Assembly (NCBI RefSeq): GCF_014698845.1
Contig: NZ_JACJTV010000002.1
Coordinates: forward strand, 124,001-188,000
Source of the DNA: Coleofasciculus sp. FACHB-1120
GTDB lineage: Bacteria > Cyanobacteriota > Cyanobacteriia > Cyanobacteriales > FACHB-T130
Direction of reading: 5' to 3'
Length of the DNA: 64,000 nucleotides
Part shown: piece after piece, positions 20,633-28,499 of the stretch
Layout of the letters: each line of letters opens with the position of its first letter
Position numbering within the stretch: the first letter of the stretch is position 1
Made by a program: the position numbers and the translations under genes
The notes under the pieces: model-generated
Database searches by the model: none
Told to the model about the DNA's origin: nothing
What the model saw: the letters and a program-made list of their open reading frames with translations, nothing else

Positions 20633-21514
20633 ATGGCTAACTGGCTACTTGAACCATTGAGTTTTGAGTTTATGCGTCTGGCGATCGCGACTGCGGTTAT
20701 GGTAGGCGTTCTTTGCTCTGTGGTGGGCAGTTATTTGATTGTCCAACGCATGGCATTATTGGGGGATGCGATCGCTCATTCGGTTTTGCCGGGACTAGCG
20801 ATCGCATTCTTTTTGGGCGTTGATATTCTCGTTGGTGCTTTTATTTCAGGTACTATCAGCACTTTTGTGGTTGCCTGGATTCAGTCTCAATCACGAGTGA
20901 AGATTGATGCCGCATTGGGGTTGGTTTATTCGGGTTTCTTTGCCTTGGGCGTTACTCTGATTACTCTTTTGAGAAGTAAATTGGATTTGAATAGTTTTCT
21001 ATTCGGAGATATTTTAGGCGTAACCAGTGCAGATGCTCTGAGAACTTTCATTATTACTATTATTGTCTTATTGTTGGTCAAGCTTTTTTATAAAGAACTT
21101 TTGTTTTATACTTTCGATCCGTTAGGCGCTCAGGCTATCGGATTGCCAGGTAATTTCATTCACTTTGGATTGATGGCAGCGATTACTCTCACTATTATTG
21201 CTAGTATGCAAGCGGTAGGAGTTGTCTTAGTCGTTTCGCTGTTAATTGGCCCTGGGATTACTGCCTATTTATTAGTAAAAGAATTGCACCTAATGATGGG
21301 ATTAGGTGCAATAATTGCCGTAATTGCTAGTGTCAGCGGTTTGTATATTAGCTATTACTTGAATGTCCCATCTGGGCCAGCAATCGTGTTAGTTGTCTCT
21401 GGATTGTTTTTACTAGCCTTGCTGTTTAGTCCTTCCCAAGGAATTTTGACTCAGGCGGGAACAGCTAATCGTTCGACAAAGATTTTGCGACAAATGAAAC
21501 AGTTGAGGCGGTGA
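20633..21514 (+). CDS. znuB: Zinc ABC transporter permease
   Basis: 293 residues with eight or nine hydrophobic segments, typical of the ABC-3 metal permease family. Diagnostic stretches are F-M-R-L-A-I-A near the N-terminus and L-L-G-D-A-I-A-H-S-V-L-P-G in the first cytoplasmic region. It forms the inner-membrane channel with ZnuC and ZnuA. It is co-transcribed with znuC and convergent with the small Cys-rich gene at 21549. Confidence 0.93.
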   Translation: MANWLLEPLSFEFMRLAIATAVMVGVLCSVVGSYLIVQRMALLGDAIAHSVLPGLAIAFFLGVDILVGAFISGTISTFVVAWIQSQSRVKIDAALGLVYSGFFALGVTLITLLRSKLDLNSFLFGDILGVTSADALRTFIITIIVLLLVKLFYKELLFYTFDPLGAQAIGLPGNFIHFGLMAAITLTIIASMQAVGVVLVVSLLIGPGITAYLLVKELHLMMGLGAIIAVIASVSGLYISYYLNVPSGPAIVLVVSGLFLLALLFSPSQGILTQAGTANRSTKILRQMKQLRR

Positions 21515-21548
21515 TGGGGGTTAGCGCATCGCCGCCTCTGCATCCTGA

Positions 21549-21800
21549 CTAAAGGGTAAACTGACCTTGCATTTGACTCAAAGCCTTTGTGCAAGCAGCG
21601 CAGCTGCAACTCATGTGGTCTTTGATTGGATTACTCGGTTGTACAGATGCGGAAACTTGTTGATCCGCTACAACAACTTGTGCAGATGGTGCAGACAGCA
21701 TGGCATTTGAAGCTTCAGCGGCTTGTGCTGCATTAGCTAACAGTAACATTGATGCCAAAATTACAGGGGAGGCTAGCATTGCCAGAGCAGTTTTGTTCAT
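21549..21800 (-). CDS. Small exported Cys-rich peptide, putative periplasmic metal-binding protein
   Basis: 83 residues. A signal peptide is clear (basic start, hydrophobic 5-25, cleavage likely after A-Q-A at 27). The mature part is Ala/Ser/Val-rich and ends in a compact H-x2-C-x-C-x2-C motif (His62, Cys65, Cys67, Cys70) suited to zinc or another soft metal. It lies 61 bp after the WD40 gene on the same strand, downstream of the Zur-box cobW operon, so it may be zinc-regulated. No family was recognised, and metal binding is inferred from motif and context only. Confidence 0.7.
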   Translation of the reverse strand: MNKTALAMLASPVILASMLLLANAAQAAEASNAMLSAPSAQVVVADQQVSASVQPSNPIKDHMSCSCAACTKALSQMQGQFTL

Positions 21801-21861
21801 AATTTAAAAGCTGACAGTTTTTGATGGCATTATAGCCAATAAACAGTTAGCTAAGTTTCGC

Positions 21862-22920
21862 TCAACGGCGACCAAATCCTTGACCACGTTGGCTTGGCGA
21901 CCAAATTAGTATTTCGCCGTTGTTCCCCCCGGCGGCGAGTTGATGTCCTTGGGGATGCCATGCAAGGCAGGAAAAGCCGTCAGGTGCGCCTTTCAGGTGT
22001 TGCGCTAGGCTTTTGGCTTTGTGCCACAGACACACGCAGCCATCTTCCGATGCTGAAGCTAGGAGGAAAGTGTCTGGTTGAAAAGTAATGGCTTGCACGA
22101 CTTCTGTGTGCCTTTCTAGCACTCGACCTTTCCAAGCGCGAGAGACATCTGGGTGCTTTTCCCAGACTACAATACATTCAGCGCTGGCGCTGGCTAAGAG
22201 GGGCGCACCTGTTTTTGCGAGTGCTTGCGACCAAGCTAGGTGGCGAATTTTACCGGGAAACCCTCGCATCACCCAAGGATGGGGATTGTTCCACTCTAAG
22301 ACGGTGATGGTGCGATCTAGATTGCCAGAGGCGAGGTATTTGCCATCAGGCGACCAAGCGATCGCTAAACTAGCAGAATCAACCGACATCATATAAGGAT
22401 CGTCGTCCCAATCTTGGGGATTCCAAATTTTCACCCCTTGATAGCCGCCAACTGTTAACCCCTGACCGTTTGGATGCCAATTAATATTTAAAACGGAAGA
22501 TTCGGCAAAATCTAGAGTTGCGGCAATTTCGCGTTGATCGGCATCCCAAACTTGTACGAAGCGCCCCAAACTGAAAGCTAACAAATTACTGCTGGGACTC
22601 CAAGCCATCTGGTCAACCCAATTGGGTGCATTCTTCAAACTGGCAATTAATTCCCCGGTATTTAATTGCCAAATATTCACCCCTCCATCTTGTCCGCCTG
22701 CTGCTAAAAATTGCCCATCTTTAGAAAAAGCTAAACAGTCTACAGAATAACCGTTAGCTGATTGTAAGAGGGTGGTTTCCTCACTTTGCAAAAGCATCAC
22801 TTCTCCGGCGGCGGAACTTGCTGCTATTGTGCCATCGGGCGACCAAGCAACAACTGTCACGTAATCGGAGAGGGTTCCTTGCTTCGCCAATTTAAGCAGC
22901 GGTTCTTTTACGCTAGGCAT
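21862..22920 (-). CDS. WD40-repeat beta-propeller protein
   Basis: 352 residues made of about seven to eight WD40 blades; repeated cores include A-W-S-P-D-G, A-F-S-K-D-G-Q-F-L-A-A-G-G, I-W-Q-L and S-A-S-E-D-G-C-V-C-L-W. No enzymatic domain or signal peptide is present, so it is likely a cytosolic scaffold. Its start overlaps the end of the upstream COG0523 GTPase gene by 13 bp, showing translational coupling and placing it under the same Zur box. A role in assembling or sensing zinc-dependent partners of the GTPase is plausible but unproven. Confidence 0.88.
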   Translation of the reverse strand: MPSVKEPLLKLAKQGTLSDYVTVVAWSPDGTIAASSAAGEVMLLQSEETTLLQSANGYSVDCLAFSKDGQFLAAGGQDGGVNIWQLNTGELIASLKNAPNWVDQMAWSPSSNLLAFSLGRFVQVWDADQREIAATLDFAESSVLNINWHPNGQGLTVGGYQGVKIWNPQDWDDDPYMMSVDSASLAIAWSPDGKYLASGNLDRTITVLEWNNPHPWVMRGFPGKIRHLAWSQALAKTGAPLLASASAECIVVWEKHPDVSRAWKGRVLERHTEVVQAITFQPDTFLLASASEDGCVCLWHKAKSLAQHLKGAPDGFSCLAWHPQGHQLAAGGNNGEILIWSPSQRGQGFGRR

Positions 22921-23876
22921 CCTTGAAAATCCTCTTTTAGTTGGGATTCGTTGAGATTGCGACCGATGAAAACGAGTTCATTTTTGCGTTCTTCGTCGGG
23001 CTTCCAGGCGCGGTCAGGGTTTCCCTCAAATAGCATATGTACGCCTTGGAATACATAACGGCGGTCTTCGCCTGCAATATTGAGAATACCTTTCATCCGA
23101 AAGATATCTTGACCCTGAGTTTGCAATAGGGAACCGATCCAATTGTTGAGCTTTTCAAAATTAAGTGGTTTCGCTTCCACCAAAGCGATTGAATACACTG
23201 TTTCATCGTGTTCGTGGGCATCTTCATTTAAGAATTCTGGGTCAATTTTCAACGCCCGATTTAAGTCAAATGCTCCTACTCCTAAGAGCGCATCCATCTC
23301 TAACTCGGAGTTGCGGGTGCGGTAAATTTTTGCGATCGCATTCATTGAGCGAATCCGCTTTTCAAGCTCATCAAGTTGTTCTGGTGTCACCAAGTCAGTT
23401 TTGTTAAGCAAAATCACATCGGCAAAGGCAATCTGTTCCTGCGCTTCCTCCGCCTCCCAGTGATTCCAGATGTGGAGAGCATCTACAACGGTCACTACAG
23501 CGTCTAACTTTACGCGATCGCGCATATCCTCATCCACAAAAAATGTCTGAATCACAGGCGCAGGATCGGCGAGTCCGGTGGTTTCAATCACCAAATGGTC
23601 AAACTTATTCCGCCGCTTCATCAAGTTGCTGATAATCCGAATCAAGTCGCCACGCACGGTACAGCAGATGCAGCCGTTGTTCATCTCAAAGATTTCTTCA
23701 TCGGTATTGACAATCAGTTGGTTATCAATCCCCACTTCCCCGAACTCGTTGACTATCACCGCCACCTTCAGCCCGTGTTCGTGAGTCAGGATGCGATTTA
23801 AAAGTGTTGTCTTCCCCGCGCCCAGGTATCCGGTGAGAACGGTGACGGGAATGGTGTTTGTCGGCGCTTGTACCAT
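22908..23876 (-). CDS. COG0523 (CobW-type) GTP-binding metallochaperone
   Basis: 322 residues from ATG 23876. An upstream in-frame start at 23912 would lie inside the Zur box and is rejected; AGAGG precedes 23876. Motifs: Walker A G-Y-L-G-A-G-K-T-T (16-24), the metal motif G-C-I-C-C (Cys69, 71, 72), E-T-T-G and N-K-T-D, then the CobW C-terminal domain ending in V-F-I-G-R-N-L-N-E-S. Family members use GTP to hand zinc or cobalt to target enzymes; a Zur-controlled copy points to zinc allocation under deficiency. It heads the operon with the WD40 gene and the Cys-rich peptide. Confidence 0.9.
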   Translation of the reverse strand: MVQAPTNTIPVTVLTGYLGAGKTTLLNRILTHEHGLKVAVIVNEFGEVGIDNQLIVNTDEEIFEMNNGCICCTVRGDLIRIISNLMKRRNKFDHLVIETTGLADPAPVIQTFFVDEDMRDRVKLDAVVTVVDALHIWNHWEAEEAQEQIAFADVILLNKTDLVTPEQLDELEKRIRSMNAIAKIYRTRNSELEMDALLGVGAFDLNRALKIDPEFLNEDAHEHDETVYSIALVEAKPLNFEKLNNWIGSLLQTQGQDIFRMKGILNIAGEDRRYVFQGVHMLFEGNPDRAWKPDEERKNELVFIGRNLNESQLKEDFQGCLA

Positions 23877-23902
23877 GATGGATTCCTCTGGTTTTATAAT
23901 AA

Positions 23903-23917
23903 TGATAATCATTATTA
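23903..23917 (-). promoter_or_regulatory. Zur box upstream of the first COG0523 gene
   Basis: tgataatcattatta matches the palindrome at 19841 except for the last base but one, 27 nt before the ATG at 23876. Confidence 0.83.
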
Positions 23918-23970
23918 CATTGTGAGCAGCAACCCAGAAGAAGGGTGAGGGCGCAAAGCGGTGTTGCTCT

Positions 23971-24003
23971 TAGCGGGACTTGAACTTTGTTCAAGTCCCG
24001 CTA
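23971..24003. repeat. Perfect 15-bp stem-loop
   Basis: tagcgggacttgaac and gttcaagtcccgcta flank a 3-base loop, between the end of the hydrolase gene and the Zur box. It is very stable. It may end hydrolase transcription, but no U-run follows on the minus strand. Confidence 0.6.
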
Positions 24004-24155
24004 AAAACCCGGCGATTAGTGGTGGATTTGCCGTCAGGATTGTTGACTTTGGGAGCAATTTGAGGAAGAAGTAGGTGCGATCGCTCTAAGGTTCTAACTC
24101 CTCACTAAATTGGCGATCGCTCTATCTGTAGGAAGCTGAGTCAATGCGATCGCGC

Positions 24156-25067
24156 TCAACTATCCATCAAGAATGGCAAGATAGCAGCGCCTACCGCATC
24201 TGCGTACTCTTCATGTAATCCCAACGAACCGGGAAGCCGGACTGTCTGCACTCCTGGGACGTTAGCCATTGCTTCCATTTCTGCTTTTGATTTCGGCGGT
24301 GCTTGTTCGCCAATTACCACCATCACGGGTAACGGTAAAGGCTGAAACCAGGCGAGAAAATCGTCTCTATGATTAACCGGATCTAAACCTCCGGTGACGA
24401 AGGCGGCGGGAGCAAAACGCGCTCCTGGTTGATGTGCTGTCTGCAACTTTTGTTCGAGTCGGGAGGGACTCAACGAGTCAGGTTCAACGTAGACATGGCG
24501 ACGATACATCAAGCTAATGAAGGATTCCGTGGTGTTTAGCTTGTAAAGGACTTGTCCTAAAATGGGCGATCGCACTACATTTCTCAGCGTTCCAAACCAC
24601 CCTTGCTGTTTACCCATCATCGTCGGAAATGGCCCGCGCCAAGTGGGAGCCGCTAAAACAATCCGCGACAAAATGGGCGGTTGTTGTTGCGCTAGTTGCA
24701 TCGCATAACCAGCAGCGTGTCCAGCAGCAATGATGGCGACTGGAGTATCAAAAACGTTTTTGACAAAATCTTGCAGAAATTGGTGATATAGGGCGGGTTG
24801 GTAGTTCAAGGGTAGACGAGGCGATCGCCCAAATCCAGGCCAATCGAGAGCGACGACTTGAAACTGAGATGATAATAACTCTGCCAGTCCACGCATTTCC
24901 GCGCGTGTAGAAGCAGTGCTGAAAGCTGGCAGAAGTAATATGGGAGATCCTTTGCCTAGAGTTTCATAAACGATGGGTAATTCTTGCCCTTCCCAAGCCC
25001 AGAGATATTCCTGAACAGTTCCGCCAATTCCGACAGGATTAGGTGCAGAAATCGTTGAAGTTGCCAT
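24156..25067 (-). CDS. Alpha/beta hydrolase in a Zur-box operon
   Basis: 303 residues from ATG 25067; a TTG at 25076 is less likely. Alpha/beta hydrolase features: L-L-L-P-A-F-S-T oxyanion strand, D-W-P-G-F-G-R-S, nucleophile region A-A-G-H-A-A-G-Y and a late acidic/His part (S-L-G-L-H-E-E-Y). In the elbow position the expected Ser reads as His-Ala (G-H-A-A-G), so the classical Ser nucleophile is missing. It may be a non-catalytic or divergent member. It lies 21 nt downstream of the second COG0523 GTPase gene and probably shares its Zur-controlled promoter. Confidence 0.8.
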   Translation of the reverse strand: MATSTISAPNPVGIGGTVQEYLWAWEGQELPIVYETLGKGSPILLLPAFSTASTRAEMRGLAELLSSQFQVVALDWPGFGRSPRLPLNYQPALYHQFLQDFVKNVFDTPVAIIAAGHAAGYAMQLAQQQPPILSRIVLAAPTWRGPFPTMMGKQQGWFGTLRNVVRSPILGQVLYKLNTTESFISLMYRRHVYVEPDSLSPSRLEQKLQTAHQPGARFAPAAFVTGGLDPVNHRDDFLAWFQPLPLPVMVVIGEQAPPKSKAEMEAMANVPGVQTVRLPGSLGLHEEYADAVGAAILPFLMDS

Positions 25068-25088
25068 AAGACACAATCCCTATTTTAT

Positions 25089-26105
25089 TTACTCAAGGCA
25101 ATCTTTTAACTGCTGTTGAATTTGGGCTTCATTCAAGTTACGCCCAATAAATACCAGTTGATTGCTCTTTTGAGAAATCCACTTGTCAGTTTTCATCTCA
25201 ACCCGTTTACCGCACAGTTGAAAGATGTGGCGTAAACTACTCTCCTTAAACCAGAGTAAACCTTTGGCGCGAAAAACGTCTTCGGGAAGTTGTTCGGTTA
25301 AAAATTGTTGAAATTTCTCTAAAAGGAGAGGGCGATCGCTTTGAAAAGAAAATGACATGAAACCATCATTTTCTAAGTGGTGGGAATGATTGTGATGATC
25401 GTGATGGTGATGATGATGGTGATCATGGCTAGATTCCTCTTTAGCTGGATAAGATTCCGCTTGGGAAAATCCCACATCTAAAATTAGTGGCAGAGGAACT
25501 TGTCCGTAGGAGGTTCGCAAAACTCTTGCGCCTACTTTCATGGCGCGAATGTAGTCTTCCAACTCCTTGACTTGCGCTTCTGGAACCAAATCGGTTTTGT
25601 TTAGCAGAATGATGTCACCGTAAGAAATCTGATTGAGGGCGGCATCACTTTCAAAATGCTCTGGTGTAAATGTCTCCACATCTACCAAAGTCAAGATAGA
25701 ATCGAGCCGAGTTAGCTCGCGCAAATCTGTACTAATGAAAGTCAACGCAATGGGTAATGGATCGGCAATTCCGGTTGTTTCGACAATTAAATAATCGATG
25801 CGATCGCTCCGTTCCAGCACCCGATAAACTGCATCGAGCAATCCATCGTTGATTGTGCAACATATACAGCCATTTGTGAGTTCGATCATGTTTTGATCGA
25901 CGGAAATCAATAGCTGGCTATCGATATTAATATCGCCAAATTCATTAACTAAAACTGCTACTTTTAAATCTTGGCAATTATGCAAAATATGGTTGAGCAG
26001 CGTTGTTTTACCACTACCTAGAAAGCCTGTAACGATCGTGACTGGCATTCCCCGTTTAGGAATATCCGGAATCAGGTTTTGTTTGGGTGCTGTAAGATTG
26101 TTCAT
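25089..26105 (-). CDS. COG0523 (CobW-type) GTPase with His-rich loop
   Basis: 338 residues from ATG 26105; a GTG at 26147 is in frame but AAAGAG precedes 26105. Motifs: Walker A G-F-L-G-S-G-K-T-T (27-35), G-C-I-C-C (Cys80, 82, 83), E-T-T-G-I-A-D and N-K-T-D. A His/Asp-rich loop near 228-246 contains a run of seven His and is likely to bind or store zinc. The C-terminal CobW domain ends with V-F-I-G-R-N-L-N-E-A. The paralogue at 22908 lacks the His loop. A Zur box is 107 nt upstream. The likely role is zinc chaperoning in starvation. Confidence 0.9.
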   Translation of the reverse strand: MNNLTAPKQNLIPDIPKRGMPVTIVTGFLGSGKTTLLNHILHNCQDLKVAVLVNEFGDINIDSQLLISVDQNMIELTNGCICCTINDGLLDAVYRVLERSDRIDYLIVETTGIADPLPIALTFISTDLRELTRLDSILTLVDVETFTPEHFESDAALNQISYGDIILLNKTDLVPEAQVKELEDYIRAMKVGARVLRTSYGQVPLPLILDVGFSQAESYPAKEESSHDHHHHHHHDHHNHSHHLENDGFMSFSFQSDRPLLLEKFQQFLTEQLPEDVFRAKGLLWFKESSLRHIFQLCGKRVEMKTDKWISQKSNQLVFIGRNLNEAQIQQQLKDCLE

Positions 26106-26211
26106 TACTCTTTCGGTGTTAATTGAGCGATGCAGACATAGATTCACACCATGCGGCGCAGTGTCTGCGATGACATGGCAGGTTCTCAGAATGTCGAGAT
26201 TATTTTAATAA

Positions 26212-26226
26212 TGATAACTATTATCA
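26212..26226 (-). promoter_or_regulatory. Zur box upstream of the second COG0523 gene
   Basis: tgataactattatca differs by one base (the c at position 7) from the perfect box at 19841. Confidence 0.8.
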
Positions 26227-26245
26227 TAAGCAAAAAGACCTGGCG

Positions 26246-26337
26246 ATTGGAAATCGCGGCTATACAAACCAAGTCCGCCTGCGCGGACTCAATTCAGCCT
26301 GGGTCGGTAGGCTTTGTTTGTCTAGCCCCAGACTTCC
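26246..26337. repeat. Dispersed palindromic repeat (MITE-like)
   Basis: ggaaatcgcggctatacaaa pairs imperfectly with tttgtttgtctagccccaga at the other end, and internal agtccgcctgcgcggact is a palindrome. This layout is a familiar interspersed cyanobacterial repeat. It separates the pentapeptide-RidA gene from the cobW promoter. Confidence 0.6.
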
Positions 26338-26391
26338 ATGTGGGCGATTTGCAAATACGGGATACTCCCATTGCTCTTCGTGTCGGAAGTC

Positions 26392-27513
26392 TTAAATTAC
26401 CGCAATGCAGTCAATTTCTACCAGCACATCTTTGGGTAGGCGGGATACTTGTACGCAGGCACGGGCGGGGGCTGTCTCTGCGTCAAAATACTTACCATAA
26501 ACTGCGTTAACCGCAGCAAAATCATTCATATCTTTGAGAAAAACGGTGGTTTTGACCACATTTTCAAACTTAGCCCCAGCAGCAGAGAGAATCGCTTCAA
26601 GATGAGCCATTACCTGTTCGGTTTGCTTGGCTACATCGTCGGTGTAGACAATATCACCGATTCTGGGATCGATGGCAATTTGACCGGCAACGAAGATCAT
26701 CTGACCGCTGGCAGCGATCGCTTGATTATACGGCCCGACTGGTGCTGGTGCGTTCTCTGTACGAATTACTTTGCGTGTCATTGATCTTTGTGTTGGTAAC
26801 GATGCTTCTTGTTTGCAGGGTTGTGAATCGGAGGCTTCAGGCTTGTAGCGTTCTCCATCGGGCATTATCGCATCGCTAAAGTCTGCATTCTGGATGTTCA
26901 CTCCATAGATGTTGGCATCAGTTAAGATTGCCTTCTTCAAGTTGGCTCCATCTAGGTTAGTCTTTATCAAATCTGCTTTTTGGAGTGTTGCTCTCTCTAG
27001 ATTTGCTCCTCGCAAACAGGTTTTCCTCAGCTTTGCCTCTCCCAGATATACTCCAGCTAAATCTGCATCAGCGAGATTCAAGCCTGACAAATCGACTTTA
27101 TCCAGACTTACTCCCCGGAGTTTAGCTCCCTGGAGATTTGCATTTTGCAAGTTTACATTAGTTAGGTTTGCCTGAGTTAAGTTTGCTCCAGCCAAATCTG
27201 CCCCTGTAAGATTTGCGTTATTTAAGTCAGCACCACTCAAGTCAGCACCGCTGAGATCTGCCCAACTTAGATTCAGTGAATTTCCCTGCACACCTTTTAA
27301 GTTTGCACCTGTCAGGGATACCCTACTCAGGCTTGCACTACTCAGATTCGCCTTGGTCAGAGTTGCATCACTCAAGTCGGCTCCATTCAAATTTGTCTGG
27401 TTTAGGTTTATTTCACTAAGGTCTGCACCTTTGAGGTCTACCCCTCTCAGATTTGCCGAATAGAAGTTTCGTTCGCCTTTGGCGTATCTTTCTAGAAGTT
27501 CTTCAGCGTTCAT
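26392..27513 (-). CDS. Pentapeptide-repeat protein fused to a RidA (YjgF/YER057c) domain
   Basis: 373 residues from ATG 27513, chosen because [10 protein letters not shown] is the conserved start; ATG 27543 is also in frame. Residues ~10-218 are about 40 A(D/N)LXX pentapeptides ending in A-I-M-P-D-G, where stand-alone members usually stop. A 24-residue linker leads to a complete 129-residue RidA domain starting at M245 (codon 26779-26781), with its substrate Arg in P-A-R-A-C-V-Q (residue 351). RidA hydrolyses reactive enamine/imine intermediates of amino-acid metabolism. No stop codon or good ribosome site separates the parts. It may be a true fusion or a recent joining of two genes. Confidence 0.85.
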   Translation of the reverse strand: MNAEELLERYAKGERNFYSANLRGVDLKGADLSEINLNQTNLNGADLSDATLTKANLSSASLSRVSLTGANLKGVQGNSLNLSWADLSGADLSGADLNNANLTGADLAGANLTQANLTNVNLQNANLQGAKLRGVSLDKVDLSGLNLADADLAGVYLGEAKLRKTCLRGANLERATLQKADLIKTNLDGANLKKAILTDANIYGVNIQNADFSDAIMPDGERYKPEASDSQPCKQEASLPTQRSMTRKVIRTENAPAPVGPYNQAIAASGQMIFVAGQIAIDPRIGDIVYTDDVAKQTEQVMAHLEAILSAAGAKFENVVKTTVFLKDMNDFAAVNAVYGKYFDAETAPARACVQVSRLPKDVLVEIDCIAVI

Positions 27514-27627
27514 TGTTGGTTTAGCGATTTCGCGCACTTGCATCAGTTTAAGACACTGGGCGAACGGGAAATCGCTGGGGCGTTGTTTTAAACCTGCGAA
27601 GGCGGGTTGTGTCTGTGTAGGCGCGAT

Positions 27628-27702
27628 TTTTAAATGCCAGAGCTAATGCAAATTTTAAATGCTCGGATTAATGCAACTTCTAATTGCCGGAGCTAATCTT
27701 AA
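27628..27702. repeat. Three imperfect 25-bp tandem repeats
   Basis: Copies begin at 27628, 27653 and 27678 and share the pattern tt(t/c)taa(a/t)tgc(c/t)..(g)a(g/t)(c/t)taat. They lie directly after the TetR gene's stop (minus strand) and before the pentapeptide-RidA gene ends its upstream region. Confidence 0.6.
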
Positions 27703-27707
27703 TTGCT

Positions 27708-28343
27708 TTATTTCGCTAACACACCGTTTAAGAAAATATCAGCTAACCCTTCTGCCATTTCTTGCATTGCTTTCGGGGAAGCATTTTCTCCTAATAGCGT
27801 GTCGTGGCTAAAACCTGCGATTGTGAACATCCCTAAGAAAACTTGGGCGACAATTCTCGGATTCATGTGGCGATAGGTGCCCCTATCCATTGCAGTTTGA
27901 AAGAAAGCTTCTGCCACATCTGTCATTTTGACAATTACTTCAGCTTGGATGCGATCGCGCAACTCTGGATGAAACTGCGCTTCCGTAAAACAAACCCGCA
28001 GCATATCCGCATTTTCACGTAGATTCATCATCCGCCGATGCATCACCTGAGCCACAGCTTTATAGCTGCCCATTTCGCTCAATTCCGTTAACAAATCCGT
28101 GAGAATTTCTACCCAGCCTTGCGTTGCCACCTCAATCAAGATCGCCTTTTTGTTCGGAAAATGACGAAACAACGTTCCTTCTGCAACCCCCGCTGTCGCA
28201 GCAAGATCGCGGGTCGTTGTCCCCTCATATCCCTGGCGGGCAAATAATCGCTGTGCTGCCTGTAAAATTCGGGTGTGGGTATCGTCTTCTGTATGAGCAA
28301 CTTGCTTAGTTGTTCCTACTGTTTTCCGGTTAAAAATTCCCAT
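27708..28343 (-). CDS. TetR/AcrR-family transcriptional regulator
   Basis: 211 residues. The N-terminal helix-turn-helix (about 25-70) is typical: R-I-L-Q-A-A-Q-R-L-F-A-R-Q-G-Y, then T-T-T-R-D-L-A-A-T-A-G-V and G-T-L-F-R-H-F-P-N-K-K. The C-terminal part is a helical ligand-binding/dimerisation domain. It diverges from the M16 peptidase operon across a 156-bp gap and could regulate it or itself; no operator palindrome was identified. Confidence 0.92.
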   Translation of the reverse strand: MGIFNRKTVGTTKQVAHTEDDTHTRILQAAQRLFARQGYEGTTTRDLAATAGVAEGTLFRHFPNKKAILIEVATQGWVEILTDLLTELSEMGSYKAVAQVMHRRMMNLRENADMLRVCFTEAQFHPELRDRIQAEVIVKMTDVAEAFFQTAMDRGTYRHMNPRIVAQVFLGMFTIAGFSHDTLLGENASPKAMQEMAEGLADIFLNGVLAK

Positions 28344-28499
28344 ATTAAGAAATAAATGGATGGATTACCACTAACACCCTAATGCAATTGTGCTATAGGC
28401 GAGTAATCAATCACCCAAACCTTCACAGATTGTTAACACCACACAATCCACGTTAGAGTCAATATCTTGGAATTAGCGCTGCTTAATCTTTAGTATTGT

